From Amblyomma americanum (taxonomy: Eukaryota; Arthropoda; Arachnida; Ixodida; Ixodidae): a DNA stretch of 64,000 nt. The stretch is from the NCBI RefSeq assembly GCF_052857255.1, contig NC_135497.1, positions 549,983,531 through 550,047,530 on the forward strand, written 5' to 3'. Below the pieces are notes generated by a model. It ran no database searches, had not been told where the DNA came from, and saw only the letters and a program-made list of their open reading frames with translations. The position numbers and the translations under genes were made by a program. Shown here piece by piece: positions 22,825-33,589 of the stretch (the stretch's first letter is position 1; every line of letters begins with the position of its first letter).

Positions 22825-24345
22825 CGGGTAGGCGGTCCTATAGATACGTAATCGGCCCACTGGAGTGGGTATATCTTGCATATTGTATATCTGATATTGG
22901 TCGCAAAGCCGATGTCTATTGGTAAACAATTTTAAAACATCTGAGGTGTTCTGAGAGATGTTCGACCCAATGAAGCATTCGGTCATGAAAGATCTTTGAA
23001 GACAGTTCGCAGTGTATACCGGATTGTTTTATTTTTCCGAATATATCGCTTTCGTTGAACTATAGGAATTTTTGGAGTTCTTTTATTGACATATCTCAAA
23101 TAAACCCTTCATTTCTGCAAGAAAAAAATACACACACGGGTAGGCGGCCCTATAGATGCGTGATCGGCCCGCTGGAGTGGGTATATCTCTCACATTGTAT
23201 ATCTGATATTGGTCCCAAAGCCGATGTCTTTTGGTAAACAAGTTTAAAACGTCCGAGGTGTTCGATCCGACAAAGCATTCGGTCAGGCAAGATCTTTGAA
23301 GGCAGTTTGCAGTGTATACCGGATTGTTTTTTTTCGAATATATAGCTTTCGTTGAACTATAGGAATTTTTGGAATTCTTTTATTGACATATCTCAAATAA
23401 ACTCTTCATTTCTGCAAGAAAAGAAAAACACACGGGTAAGCGGCCCTATAGATACGTGATCGGCCCGCTGGAGTGGGTATATCTCGGATATTGTATATCT
23501 GATTTGGTCGCAAAGCCGATGTCTATTGGTAAACAAGTTTGAAACATCCGAGGTGTTCTGAGAGATGTTCGATCCGACGAAGCATACTGTCAGAAAAGAT
23601 CTTTGAAGGAAGTTTGCAGTGTATATCGGATTGTTTTCTTCCGAATATATAGCTTTCGTCGAACTATAGAAACTTTTTGGAATTCTTTTATTGACATATC
23701 TCAAATAAACCCTTCATTTCTGCAAGAAAAAATACACACACGGGTAAGCGGCCCTATAGATGCGTGATCGGCCCGCTGGAGTGGGTATATCTCGCACATT
23801 GTATATCTGATATTGGTCCCAAAGCCGATGTCTTTTGGTAAACAAGTTTTAAACGTCCGAGGTGTTCGATCCGATAAAGCATTTGGTCAGGCAAGATCTT
23901 TCAAGGCAGTTTGCAGTGTATACCGGATTGTTTTTTCCCGAATTTATAGCTTTCGTCGAACTATATGAAATTTTTGGAATTCTTTTATTGACATATCTCA
24001 AATAAACCCTTCATTTCTTCAAGAAAAAAAACACACACGGGTAGGCGGCCCTATAAATACCTGATCGGCCCGCTGGAGTGGGTATATCTCGCATATTGTA
24101 TATCTGATATTGATCGCAAAGCCGATGTCTATTGGTAAACAAGTTTGAAACATCCAAGGTGTTCTGAAAGATGTTCGATCCGACGAAGCATTCGGTCAGG
24201 AAAGATCTTTGAAGGCAGTTCGCAGTGTATACCGCATTGTTTTTTTTCTTCGAATATATAGCTGTCGTCGAACTACAGGAACTTTTTGGAAATCTTTAAT
24301 TCACATATCAAAAAAACCGTTCATTTCTGCAAGAAAAAGCACACA
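22825..24345. repeat. Satellite-like array, five ~300-bp units of two alternating types
   Basis: Units start with CGGGTA(G/A)GCGG at 22825, 23137, 23433, 23741 and 24038, with a partial start at 24346. Lengths are 312, 296, 308, 297 and 308 bp. Units 1, 3 and 5 share GTCTATTGG and a 12-bp stretch TGAGAGATGTTC (or close to it); units 2 and 4 share GTCTTTTGG, GGTCCC and lack the 12 bp. The order is thus long-short-long-short-long. Open frames across the units are by-products. Function unknown. Confidence 0.85.
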
Positions 24346-25440
24346 CGGGTATTCGGCCCGAATAATAGAATGGTTAACAGAATAACAGAATGGTTAGAAA
24401 GGGCAAATGCAACATATTTTTCCTAAGAACAGAAATTATGTGGACATGTCCTCAGTGTCCCTTTGAGAAGCAGTATTTTTTTTGTGTGTTGTGAAAACTA
24501 TAGTTGAATACAACTCAAGAATGAAGTGGCAAATGCTTCACTATAATTCACTTCGCAAGTTGTTTTCATGGAAGGTAGGACAACCTGAGCCAATCAGGAT
24601 GGCGCACACTCTATAATTGGGTTGCTGCATGCCTACCACACCCATTGCCTTGTGACAGGTAGCTCCATTTCTGTGAATGAAGGTGTACTAGTGTTTAGGC
24701 TCTTTTATTTCTTCAGCAGGTGACACTTGATGTCGTTTTATTTTTATGTTTGTTTTCAGATGGGTGGACATGTTAACACAGTGATGAGGGCATATATGGC
24801 CCACTTTTCGTTTTGTAATTACCTGTCCATATTCAGTTCTTTAGTTGTCACGTCACAGTTGTTTGGATGGACATTTATTTACTCCATTGTGGTCTATGCC
24901 GAAGGAAGCTGAGTCAAATTTAGGCGAGAGCAGCCACATGTTTATACAGGTGAAGTGGAAAACACGCGTCTTTGCTGTGCTTTGTCAGCGCATATACAGT
25001 TGAAGTTAATCTGGAGCCCTCCGCCATGGCGTCTACAATAGCTCATTAGAGACATTGTCATTCTCATTTTTGCTAATCTCATTGTGGCAGTGCTCGATGT
25101 GCTCGTCTTGTATACGCTGACGTTTAATGAATCACATTGGCCTGTTAACGGGCCCACATCTCATCGTCATCATCAAAACTCGCATGCACTGCTGGTTGTG
25201 TCCACCTCCTCCATGCTCATTACAATGCCTGTTTTTTTTTATAGGCATCTGTCACTTCATTCTTAAGTTGTATTTCAGTATATTAAATATGGAGAAATGT
25301 AACTAATATTGTATATTCACTTGCTGCTGTGTTGTTCGTGTGGTCTGTGTACAAAACTCTTACTCTTGTTCCATGATATAGTATGTAGTGTTTGTGTGTA
25401 TTATGTAGGGTTGTTTCTTTAAACAGATGGTATTGGTGGA
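24346..25440. other. Non-coding stretch
   Basis: AT-rich sequence between the satellite and the mariner relic. The small frames at 24727-24912 and 24942-25266 match no family I know. I see no repeat or RNA gene. Confidence 0.4.
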
Positions 25441-26240
25441 TTCTGTTTATACGAGGCGTGATCAGTATATTTTTTACCTCCTGGTCTGTAACACATTTAT
25501 TACCTCATGAAAGGGAAAGACGTTACAATGAAAAGAAAGTTTGATGTTCCCACTTTTTAAATTTTTTTTGCACATGGCACCACTGATATTGAAGTAGTCA
25601 CAAGGAAAATGTTAGTATACATCAGTGTACGGTTATAACAGTTTTTCGAAACCAAATTTTGGATGGCAGAAGTTGTTCTCCCTATCATTATCCACCGTCG
25701 AATGAGTCCAATTTATGGTAAGGGGTATGATATGTTTCCAGTCACAAGGTGGGTACAAACTGTACGTACATGCAAGATCCAGCTGTGTTTAGTGTGAAAG
25801 ACGAGGAGTGCAGTGGAGGCCCACTGTTTGCATCTCGCATCTGAGCTCGTGGCACATGTGGATGAATTTATTTGTGATGATTGTCACATTAAGCAGGCGG
25901 TTATTGCGGGCATTCTTGAACTTGAGGATGCTGAAGGACCGTGCACTTTTTCTTAAAGTTTGTCTTAAAAAATCCATCATTTAACGTGACAATGCTTGGC
26001 ATGACAACAAGTTAGGTGGCAATACCGCCGTGTTGAACAAGCTGCAGTTTCGGGATGTTCTGTATCACCCACCAATAATTCTGACCTAGGGCCTTGTAGC
26101 TACTGGCTATTCCGTAGCTGAAGAAACATTTGAATACCTTTAGTGTCCAGTTGGGGCCATCAGCCTCATTCTTCTCTGAGGGCATGTAAACAACAATAGT
26201 GCATCGATGACGCAAGGGCATCAGTGTAAGTGTTGGACGA
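25441..26240 (+). pseudogene. mariner-type transposase relic
   Basis: Scattered frames keep the order of mariner transposase motifs on the plus strand. The N-terminal part near 25755-25830 has VGTNCTYMQDP then VKDEECSGGP (compare the family's DExRSGRP). Near 25980-26060 RDNAWHDNK and FRDVLYHPP match the second catalytic aspartate and the HPPYSPDL region. Then DLGPCSYWLFRS matches DLAPSDYHLF. Stops and frameshifts are frequent. GAGGCGTGATCAGTATA near 25454 may be what remains of a terminal repeat; no right end was found. Confidence 0.65.
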
Positions 26241-26468
26241 TGATATCAAAAAATGAATTAAACCTCTCAAAAAAGACATCTGAAGCTTTGTTTATAATAA
26301 TATCTTTCACTTTCAGTAATTAGCATGTTATAGACAAGGAGGCAAATTATTCAACACACCTCTCAAGCTTGGGATATATGTATGGGAAATTTTTGCATCT
26401 GTATAGTCACTTCCTTATTATTGGAAGCTACTTATTATTGGAAGCTACATAGAGGCAAAAGAGGGACA

Positions 26469-26700
26469 CATATGCCCATACGAGGCATACGAAGGAAACA
26501 TATCAGCCCTTACGAGGGATACGAAGGACACATATGCCCATACGATGCATACGAAGGACACATATCAGCCCATACGAGGGATACGAAGGACACATATAAG
26601 CCCATACGAGGGATACGAAGGACACATATCAGCCCATACGAGGGATACGAAGGACAGATATAAGCCCATACGTTGGATACGAGGGACACTTTCAGCCCAT
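26469..26700. repeat. 32-bp minisatellite
   Basis: About seven tandem copies of a 32-bp unit with the core CAGCCCATACGAGGGATACG followed by AAGGACACATAT, decaying at both ends. Because 32 is not a multiple of three, each frame cycles through the same three peptides (PYEGYEGH in one), which explains the overlapping open frames on both strands. These are not genes. Confidence 0.85.
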
Positions 26701-27114
26701 ACGAAACACATATTGGACACATATCTTGTATGACCACATACTAGACACAAATCATCTCATATGACCACACACTAGACACATATAAATTCATACGAGACGC
26801 TATTGCATCCATATGAGATTTTTCGGTAGGGTGGCAGTATGGAGGAAACGCGGGGCCTTCAAAGGACTGCAGTTTGCTATCGCAATTCCATCATTGGACC
26901 GATGTCATGTGCTGTTTGGGGTGCGGCTAAGCGGTCGGTAAAGCTTCACCAAAAGGAATTTGCTTTTTTAGATGATTCACTAGTGTGGCATTGACTTCCG
27001 ATTGCATTTCGCCCTTTCACTGCTTTGGGGGATTGCGCGCGCGCATCTCTCTGCGGGTCTTCTTTTGCGCCTTTCCATCAATAAAATTTCAGTCCTTCTT
27101 CTTCCTCTCCTCAA
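26701..27114. other. Non-coding stretch with a possible LTR-like end
   Basis: No gene. The sequence at 27030-27110 has GCGCGCGCATCTCTCTGCGG and AATAAAATTTCAGTCC followed by a T/C-rich run, as in the 3' end of a retroelement, but it cannot be assigned. Confidence 0.35.
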
Positions 27115-29180
27115 GTAATATTGTACATACCCACGTGGGGGGGATTGGCCAAGGTATAGAATAGAATGCCAATGAAGCATTCGCGCGGAGAAGGAAACGT
27201 CAGAAGAATGAATCAAGATAAAAAAATTGGAAAAATAAAATGAATTCAAGAGGTTTGAGTCATCGGGAATAGAATCAATCTAGCCTTTCTTGGACATGCG
27301 AAAGAATTTTGTATATAGCTAACAAGATAATCGATTAGTTGCACTTATGTAATCGTGAAGGTAGCCGCATACACTGCTTAACGGGAATCCCTTGGCGCTC
27401 GCACCGAACGATAGAAGAACTGTAAGAGACAGAGGCAGTCCTAGTCTCGAAAGAGGAACCTCCAGATATTGCTTTCTCTGAACCGCGAACCGCCGGCAAG
27501 AGAGGAGAAAATGATCGATTGATTTAACTTGCCCACATGATACACAAAGGTTTGTCGCAGCGAACCCGCACCTGCATAAGTACAAGTTTAAGTGAGGGAT
27601 TCTACATCGCAGGAGCGTCATGGCAGGGCTTACATAGGCCAAACTGGTCGGTGCCTTAATGAGCGACTGATGGAGCACTCTAATGACGTCAGCAACACAG
27701 CAAAGAGGAACCTGGGAGTGCATTGCTTGAAGTGTCCGTCTCGCCCTTGCAAGCCGTTGTTTCAAGATTGCACTGTTCTAGATAAAAATGCCCATCAAAG
27801 CACTCGCGAAATCATGGAGGCATTGCACATCTTGAAACTAGGAGAGGACTGTGTCAGCTCTCCCTCGATCGCCCTGACGAAACGAGAAGTAGATTATTTG
27901 AGCCAGATGTCATCTAGGTGATTTCTTCATTCGGTTTTGATTTTCAGCGATTTTAGAACCTTTTGGCTCTTAGTAGTTTTCAGGTGTGTTTGCCGCCATG
28001 TCATGAGCAGCCTCTTATTTGCCCCTTTTGGCCCTGCAATTTTATTCTCTCTCGCACGGTTTTAGATCTTTTTTACCCTTTTTTTGGCTTTATTTTCCCC
28101 TAGCAAATTGTTAGTGCCCTGCTTTTTGCTCCCTAGTTTCATTCCTCGCCTTGTACTGAGGTTTAAGGCACTTGGCTCTTGTTTTTGTTGCAAAATGCCG
28201 GTGCCTTGTCTTATCGTTCATCATTGACTTGCACTGCGTTGTTGTTTGTTATTAGCAGTCATCCTTGTGCGCTGTTGCAGCCTCTTCTTTTCGCCTTTAA
28301 ATATCTTATCCCGCGTATCAATTCCAGCAGTAGCGGCATCATGCGTTCCCTTCCATTTCCTGTATAAATATCCCCTTTCCGCAATAAAAATTCAGTTGAA
28401 GTCAGCGCTGTGGTGTCTTGTCTCGCTTCGTCCCCGTCTTTATTCGCGCTGTATCGCATTATGGAAAATTACCAACTAGCCCGATCTGCCACTCTTGCAA
28501 GTCATGGACACTTCACAAAGCCTTGACTTACACCACCGGATATTCCATGGGTACTTTAGGTGTTGGAAGTCCACGGTATTGAGCAACGGATCACTCAAAG
28601 TGGCTGAAATATGTTGGAACCGCTGGAGACGTGAAGCTGCTAACAGAATGAGGTGAGGGACGGGATATATTACAGGTGCGCTGAGAGCTGACCTTGCCAA
28701 TAAATCAGCCACCTCGTTAAAATAGACGCCTGAATGCCCAGGTACTCAGACCAAACGGATCTCGCGCACTGTGCTCGGAACAAAAAACCTAAGTGAACGA
28801 GTCAAGAAAGATTTTCCGAATTTTGCAGAGAGACAATAACTGAAAGGCAGTCTGTAAGAATAAGAACCCGTGCGACATGTCTGGGAATTTTGAGAAGAGC
28901 CAAACCAATGGCCAAAAACTCTGCGAAGAATATAGGAGTATAATCAGGGATACGAACGGAGTAGCTCAAAGCTAGATCCTGCGAATATATGCCAATCGCC
29001 GCCTTCTCACAGCTGCTGCAGGCATCAGTGGAGAGAACAGTATGATGTGGAAAATTCTGTAGGTGTTCAGAAAGAAGACCATTTAGGGTATGTGCGGGCA
29101 TATGCTTCGCATGGGACGGGAAAATAAAGTCGTAATAGAAGACGGGATCAGCCTGCGTGTCAGCAACTCGTTGCAAGGAG
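27115..29180 (-). pseudogene. I-type LINE ORF2 C-terminus, split by an insertion
   Basis: Reading leftward from about 29176: an RNase H domain with LSTDACSS, the helix FFAEFLAIGLALL and LTDCLSVIVSL carrying the D, E and D positions. Then VADLLARSALSAP (28712-28690) and, after the Penelope insertion at 27624-28500, the rest of the C-terminus (27616-27319) with LRCRIPHLNLYLCRCGF and a CX2CX7HX4C finger (CVSCGQVKSIDHFLLSC). Downstream, the 3' part to about 27115 contains CCTTGGCCAATCCCCCC. The RNase H after RT and the C-terminal zinc finger point to the I superfamily. Several frameshifts; 5' truncated. Confidence 0.75.
27624..28500 (+). mobile_element. Penelope-like element, 5'-truncated, inserted in the LINE
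   Basis: Starts inside the GIY-YIG domain (AYIGQTGRCLNERLMEHSND) and encodes the C-terminus to a stop at 27921 (REIMEALHILKLGEDCVSS, then YLSQMSSR). About 580 bp of 3' sequence follow, with TATAAATATC near 28364, AATAAAAATTCAGTTG and a final ACCAACTAGCCCGATCTGCC. GTCATGG occurs at 27617-27623 and 28501-28507, and removing the element plus one copy rejoins the LINE peptide CEVSMT-LLRCRIP. The insertion is therefore younger than the LINE. Confidence 0.85.
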
Positions 29181-29477
29181 ATCAGATCAACCTGAAGCGC
29201 TCGTCCTGTCTACTTCTTCCCTGTGTATCGTCCTTTGCGTGGTTTTCGTTCTTAGTTCATGGATTACCAACTAGCCCCCCATCGTACACTCCTTCAATTT
29301 GACTCAGGAAGTCAATCACTGTTTTCAATGGTGCTTAGTTTTGAAATGCGTGGTCACTTGTTTAGTGCATTTCTGTCTTACCTTTCGTTCGCTTGCCTCT
29401 ATTGTTAAGTCGCCGATTTTTCTTTTTGTTTTGTGCTTGAACGCTTAACACTGCAAATATTTTGTTCTTTTCAATAC
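29181..29477. other. Penelope-like end fragment and unassigned sequence
   Basis: ATTACCAACTAGCCCCCCATC at about 29263-29283 and the T/C-rich stretch before it resemble the terminal region of the Penelope-like element at 28380-28500. The rest is unassigned. Confidence 0.4.
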
Positions 29478-29913
29478 GACAGCGTTAAAGGCCACGCTCT
29501 CTAGAAAATCCGGTGACGGCGTTCTGGGCGTCGGCGTTGTGAGCGAAAAATCACGAGCATGATTCTGGCAGCTGGTGCTCAGAGAGCAACTAGAAGGCAG
29601 GTGCGCAAACTAGGTCACGTGACCTATCAACGCCATCAGAACCTGCCCCCCAGTTAGTGAGCAACTGCCCACCATGGCAGGTGGCACTCAAATTAATGAT
29701 TGGTTGCTCAGGAACAGCAACGTGGGCCGCACACAGCCCACCGCTCGGAGCACCTGCCATCGCAGAGCGGTAGGGCATCGCTTAACAGCTGCACACTGCG
29801 CCAGGAGGTATACGAGAACTCTCACGGATATATTAATGCAAGTTAACCGAATACGTTACCGCGTATTGACATGTTTTTCTTGAGAAAAACCTTAAGGCGA
29901 AGCTTAAATCTCC
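29478..29913 (+). repeat. Dispersed repeat family, copy 1
   Basis: About 430 bp matching 36530-36985 in the same orientation, with shared landmarks AGAAAATCCGG, TAGGTCACGTG, GCCCACCATGG and AGCACCTGCCATCGCA. Both copies end near CTTAAGGCG(A/G)AGCTTAAAT. Overlapping frames are non-homologous in phase, so it is non-coding. The family cannot be named. Confidence 0.65.
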
Positions 29914-30081
29914 CCTCAAATTTTTCTTCTCAACAACAAATCTGATAAAACTTAAAAGGAGGACGCCGACCAAAAGTAAAAAAAAAGAAACAAAAAAGCA
30001 AAAAAACAACAACAAAATGACGTTTCGGCTCCCGTACGGGAGCCTTGTTCACAATGAGAAGGATTAGAAAGTGCATCCGGA

Positions 30082-30318
30082 TTAAATACGTTTGAAAAGA
30101 GGGCGCAGGGAGCGTGCGTATACAGGAGTTAGATTTCCAGTGTTGCGATTGAGGGTGCGATTAGTCGTTTGAATGAATAATGATTCGAGGTGAAGGCGAC
30201 GGTACAGATTCTTTTCAGTTGCCAGCACGTGTGCCCTACCCCAGTCAATATCGTGGCCAGTTGATACGGAGTGTTCGGCGATAGCATTAGAGTTCACTTT
30301 TTTGTTTTTTAATAGACG
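30082..30318 (-). pseudogene. Penelope-like GIY-YIG C-terminus (left copy)
   Basis: Minus-strand fragment with NAIAEHSVSTGHDIDWGRAH, LYRRLHLESLFIQTTNR and a common stop. This is the C-terminal half of a GIY-YIG domain, where the His/Glu-containing motifs sit. It keeps the usual DIDW; the right copy has DIDR. The upstream domain is missing, so it is inactive. Confidence 0.75.
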
Positions 30319-30571
30319 CCTAAAAGAACATTGTAATGACGTTAAAAACAAAAAAGTGAACTATAATGCTATCGCCGAACACTCCGTATCAACTGGCCAC
30401 GATATTGACAGGGGTAGGGCACACGTGCTGGCAACTGAAAAGAATCTGTACCGTCGCCTTCACCTCGAATCATTATTCATTCAAACGACTAATCGCACCC
30501 TCAATCGCAACACTGGAAATCTAACTCCTGTATACGCACGATCCCTGCGCCCTCTTTTCAAACGTATTTAA
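30311..30571 (+). pseudogene. Penelope-like GIY-YIG C-terminus (right copy)
   Basis: Plus-strand mirror copy, starting RRLKEHCNDVKNKKVNYNAI and ending RSLRPLFKRI at the stop 30569-30571. Nearly identical to the left copy except for a few substitutions (Y for S after KKVN, DIDR for DIDW). It includes slightly more of the endonuclease upstream (RRLKEHCNDV), the part lying in the loop between the arms. Confidence 0.75.
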
Positions 30572-30749
30572 TCCTGATGCACTTTCTAATCCTTCTCCTT
30601 GTGAACAAGGCTCCCGCACGGGAGCCGAAACGTCATTTGTTTTTGTTTTTGTTTTTTACTTTTGGTCGGCGTCCTCCTTTTAAGTTTTATTATGATCGTC
30701 CCCGACCAGACGAGTTTTCGTCCAACTCTCGACTTCAACAACAAATCTG

Positions 30750-31621
30750 TATTCGTATTTTGCGAGTGCACTTTTTTTGTTTGGTTTGCGCATTTTTATT
30801 GTTTTCTCGTATTGAAAACCTTATTGTTACCTGTCGTAGCAACTTTGAAGAACCCACTCCTGCCTAAGGCCTCGCACTGAGGTCGGCAGCACCTGATAAC
30901 TAAAAAATAAATATATAAATCTCAAATTATTTTCCTCTCTCGTCTTCACCGCTTCGTTTTGCTCGTCTGCGCGCTTCCCCGCAGGAGCATGTGTAACATG
31001 CAGATGATGGCGAGTTGCGACACCGCGGTTTCCCGAGGGCTTTACGAACTAGTTCACGGCTAGCCATGCTGGCCTTTCGCTGTGTCGGGGTTGAAGGTCA
31101 ACCTGGTGAGTGAGACGAGTCCGAGCGCCTGGGCCTTTAAGGGCCCACGGCGCAGCCAACTCACCACTTAGGCCCCCGCTTACCGTAGAGGCACTGCCAG
31201 GCTCACCCGAACGGGAAAACCAGCAGTTGCCGTGTCCAGTCCTCCTCTCAATCTTTCACTTTCCGATCTTATTTTCTACAGCTTTCTTGTCTCCTCCTCC
31301 TCGTTTCTCCTGTAGTCCTGGTGGCTAGGCTTATGTTTGCGTCACGAACTAAACTCAGTAACGCCATACTTCCTTAAGGTAGGCGTGTACAGCTGGTGTG
31401 GACAGGGTTTACTAGGTAGTTCTTGTCCCATCCTCTCGTTGGGCTCCATGGTGCGTGACTAGCACCACTACCGAACAGCATATACATTTCATCGCACCCG
31501 TTCTTCACAAAATGTTTCCCTTCCAAAAGAGAGAAGACTGAAGGAAATCAGACATTTTCCAGAAAAAGAAAGCATGCTTCCCAAACTAAAACGTTCTTCA
31601 AAGTTAAGCAGCAGAAAAACC
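30750..31621. other. Unassigned stretch
   Basis: No gene recognised. 31090-31440 is GC-richer than the surroundings, with GGGCCTTTAAGGGCCC (31130-31145), a 16-bp perfect palindrome. It could be part of a LINE 5' region but I cannot support this. Confidence 0.35.
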
Positions 31622-31838
31622 ATGATGATGATGATGATGATATTGATGAATTTTCGATTTCTCAAGGTAGGGTCAAAGACCCATTTCCCAAGCATTTCAC
31701 CCTGAATAAGCCGAGCGCCAGACCAGGGGAAAGCCTGTACCGACTGCATATCCGCTGGGTGCCCGGCGGCACTGGGGATTGAACCCCGTATCTCCCGCAT
31801 GCGAGGCGGAAGCTCAACCACTTGGCCACCGCTGCGGT
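31622..31838 (-). mobile_element. tRNA-derived SINE with (ATC)n tail
   Basis: On the minus strand the element begins with a tRNA-like head: A-box-like GGTGGCCAAGTGGTTGAGC and B box GGGTTCAATCCCC (about 31836-31770). About 130 bp of body follow, and a run of ATC repeats (ATGATGATG on the plus strand at 31623-31640). It is a different family from the two SINEs at 34410 and 48243. No clear target-site duplication. Confidence 0.65.
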
Positions 31839-32819
31839 GCAGCAGGATAACCAGCTAGGATCTTATTCCCATTCATAGTTACAAAATTCTTGGATGTCTT
31901 GGGCCTAAGCTACAAGGTAATCAAGATGTCCAATGGTGTCCCGTGGCTGGAACTCCGTGATTGTGCGTAGTGTTAAAGTGCTGATACCTGTATTCGCGAA
32001 TTTTCATCCCGTTCAGTGGAGGTGAACTAAAACCTGTTCAATGGCAGACTTGCACCTCTTATTGGCAGATTCATACCCGCCATCAACATACCATGCGCGA
32101 ACACCGCACCTTGGTTTAGTAGTCACCTACGTCGCTTTAATGATAGGAAAAAACAACTCAACAGACAGGCAGACAAGAACAGCCATTCCGATTCCTGGTA
32201 TCGGTACAGAGCATGCGGTAAGGGATATCAAACTGAGCTGAAATCCGTCCGTCGCCTCTTCTGCGCCCGCGAATTCCCATCAATGTTAACAAGTAACCCT
32301 TGATTGTTTCCGTGGACATAAACTCTTCTAATCATCAAGATGTAACTCATGCTGATGCTGACGCAAGCACTGTTACAGTGGCTGAAGGCGCCCAAGGTCT
32401 CAATAACGCGTTCTCGCGATATTTTACCCGTGTAGAGGCTTCGTCAGCCTCCATTAGTATCAGTAATGCTAGTACCTCAATGTCTGAAAACTTATAGCGA
32501 GCCCGGTATCATCTTTACCGAGGAGCCTTAAAACCACATCCGCGTCTGATCACCTAGCAAGTCCAGCTCTGGCGGTTAAAAAGTTTTTAAATTTTAAGAT
32601 TGTAAGACACATTAAGAGCAATATTGAAGGTATTAATTTTATTATTCATTCATACCGTCTCATGGGCTCCAAGAACGAAGTATTGTGTGAGGGGGGATTA
32701 CATGGATAGGCTTATTGCAGGAGCATGAGTAACACGTTTATGCAAGCCTTGTTGACTGTTAGTACTGGTCTCTGAAAAGTAGGAACATCATTATACAACG
32801 TTTAATAACACATTACTAC
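31839..32819. other. Unassigned stretch
   Basis: No gene, RNA or repeat that I can name. The frames at 32041-32241 and 32300-32497 look like chance. Confidence 0.35.
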
Positions 32820-33240
32820 CTTGAAAAAAAAGACCGTTATTATTGCCTGAAAACGAGCTGGACCATGAATATTCACGATGTGTTCCGGAAGACCATTCCA
32901 GTGATTGAGCGGCAGTTAGATGAATTAAATGCAACGGTTCTACCGGAAATGCGTTGGAAGCTTAGAGGGCTGTTTAAGCGACGTGAGGTGCGGTTTGATT
33001 GTACAAGAGGCAGCGTTGAAGAGTAGGCCCTGAAGTTTAATCTGTGAAACAGGTCGATTAGGACGATTAACCTCCATGAAGGTAATGGTCCATCATTCTG
33101 ACATGCAGCAAAATCTTTCATTGATAGTGTTTCCAGCGATCGCATCGAACAGTTATGACGACTGCCATAGAAAACCAATAGGGAGCGCTTTTGACGAAAG
33201 CGAAAACGTGAATAAAAAAAAACGACAGTGCCGTCAAATG
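32820..33240 (-). pseudogene. CR1/Jockey-like LINE ORF2 C-terminus
   Basis: Within a 202-residue minus-strand frame, the C-terminal half keeps the usual end of these ORF2 proteins: RLIVLIDLFHRLNFRAYSS, then NSPLSFQRISGRTVAFNSS. In the next frame LNHWNGLPEHIVNIHGPARF gives the WNxLPexiV motif. One frameshift near 32915 separates them. The N-terminal 90 residues of the frame are not LINE-like to my eye. 5' truncated, inactive. Confidence 0.55.
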
Positions 33241-33589
33241 ATGTGCGGATATATTGATTGATGTTGGGAAATCTTACATTATATGAAAAAAATGCGTTCA
33301 TAAAGGTTTCTCGCTCAAAAATGACTTTGTGCAGAATAGCTAGGTATGCGTCTTCAACAACAAACTGCTTAGTAATTGATCTGAAGGTATGCATCGCATC
33401 TTGTCCGCTATTTCTTACACTCCAGTCATCTGGTTTAATCCCATGTAAGTGACGAATATATAAGGTTGTGCCAATTTTCAAATCAGGCGATAGTTCATCA
33501 TCAATCAGTTATTCACCTGTGTCATTAACAGGTACAGTGGCAACTGCTTGAACATTTGACTCATTTGCAGCCAATTAAGGACTCAGAAG

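Larger units (their letters stand above)
29945..30735. mobile_element. Head-to-head pair of Penelope-like 3' fragments
   Basis: The left arm (about 29945-30318, minus) and right arm (about 30334-30735, plus) are near-identical Penelope fragments joined at their truncated 5' sides. Each encodes the GIY-YIG C-terminus and then a GGCTCCCG(T/C)ACGGGAGCCGAAACG hairpin and GGTCGGCGTCCTCC. CAACAACAAATCTG is present directly at both borders (29931-29944, 30736-30749) and is read as a 14-bp target-site duplication, so the pair probably arrived as a unit. Confidence 0.75.

Noticed and set aside
22825..24345. CRISPR-like array
   Set aside because: Units of ~300 bp without short spacers in a eukaryotic TE context are a satellite, not CRISPR.
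26382..26750. Tyr/Gly-rich repeat proteins (PYEGYEGH)
   Set aside because: Produced by the 32-bp minisatellite in every frame; no start context or unique sequence.
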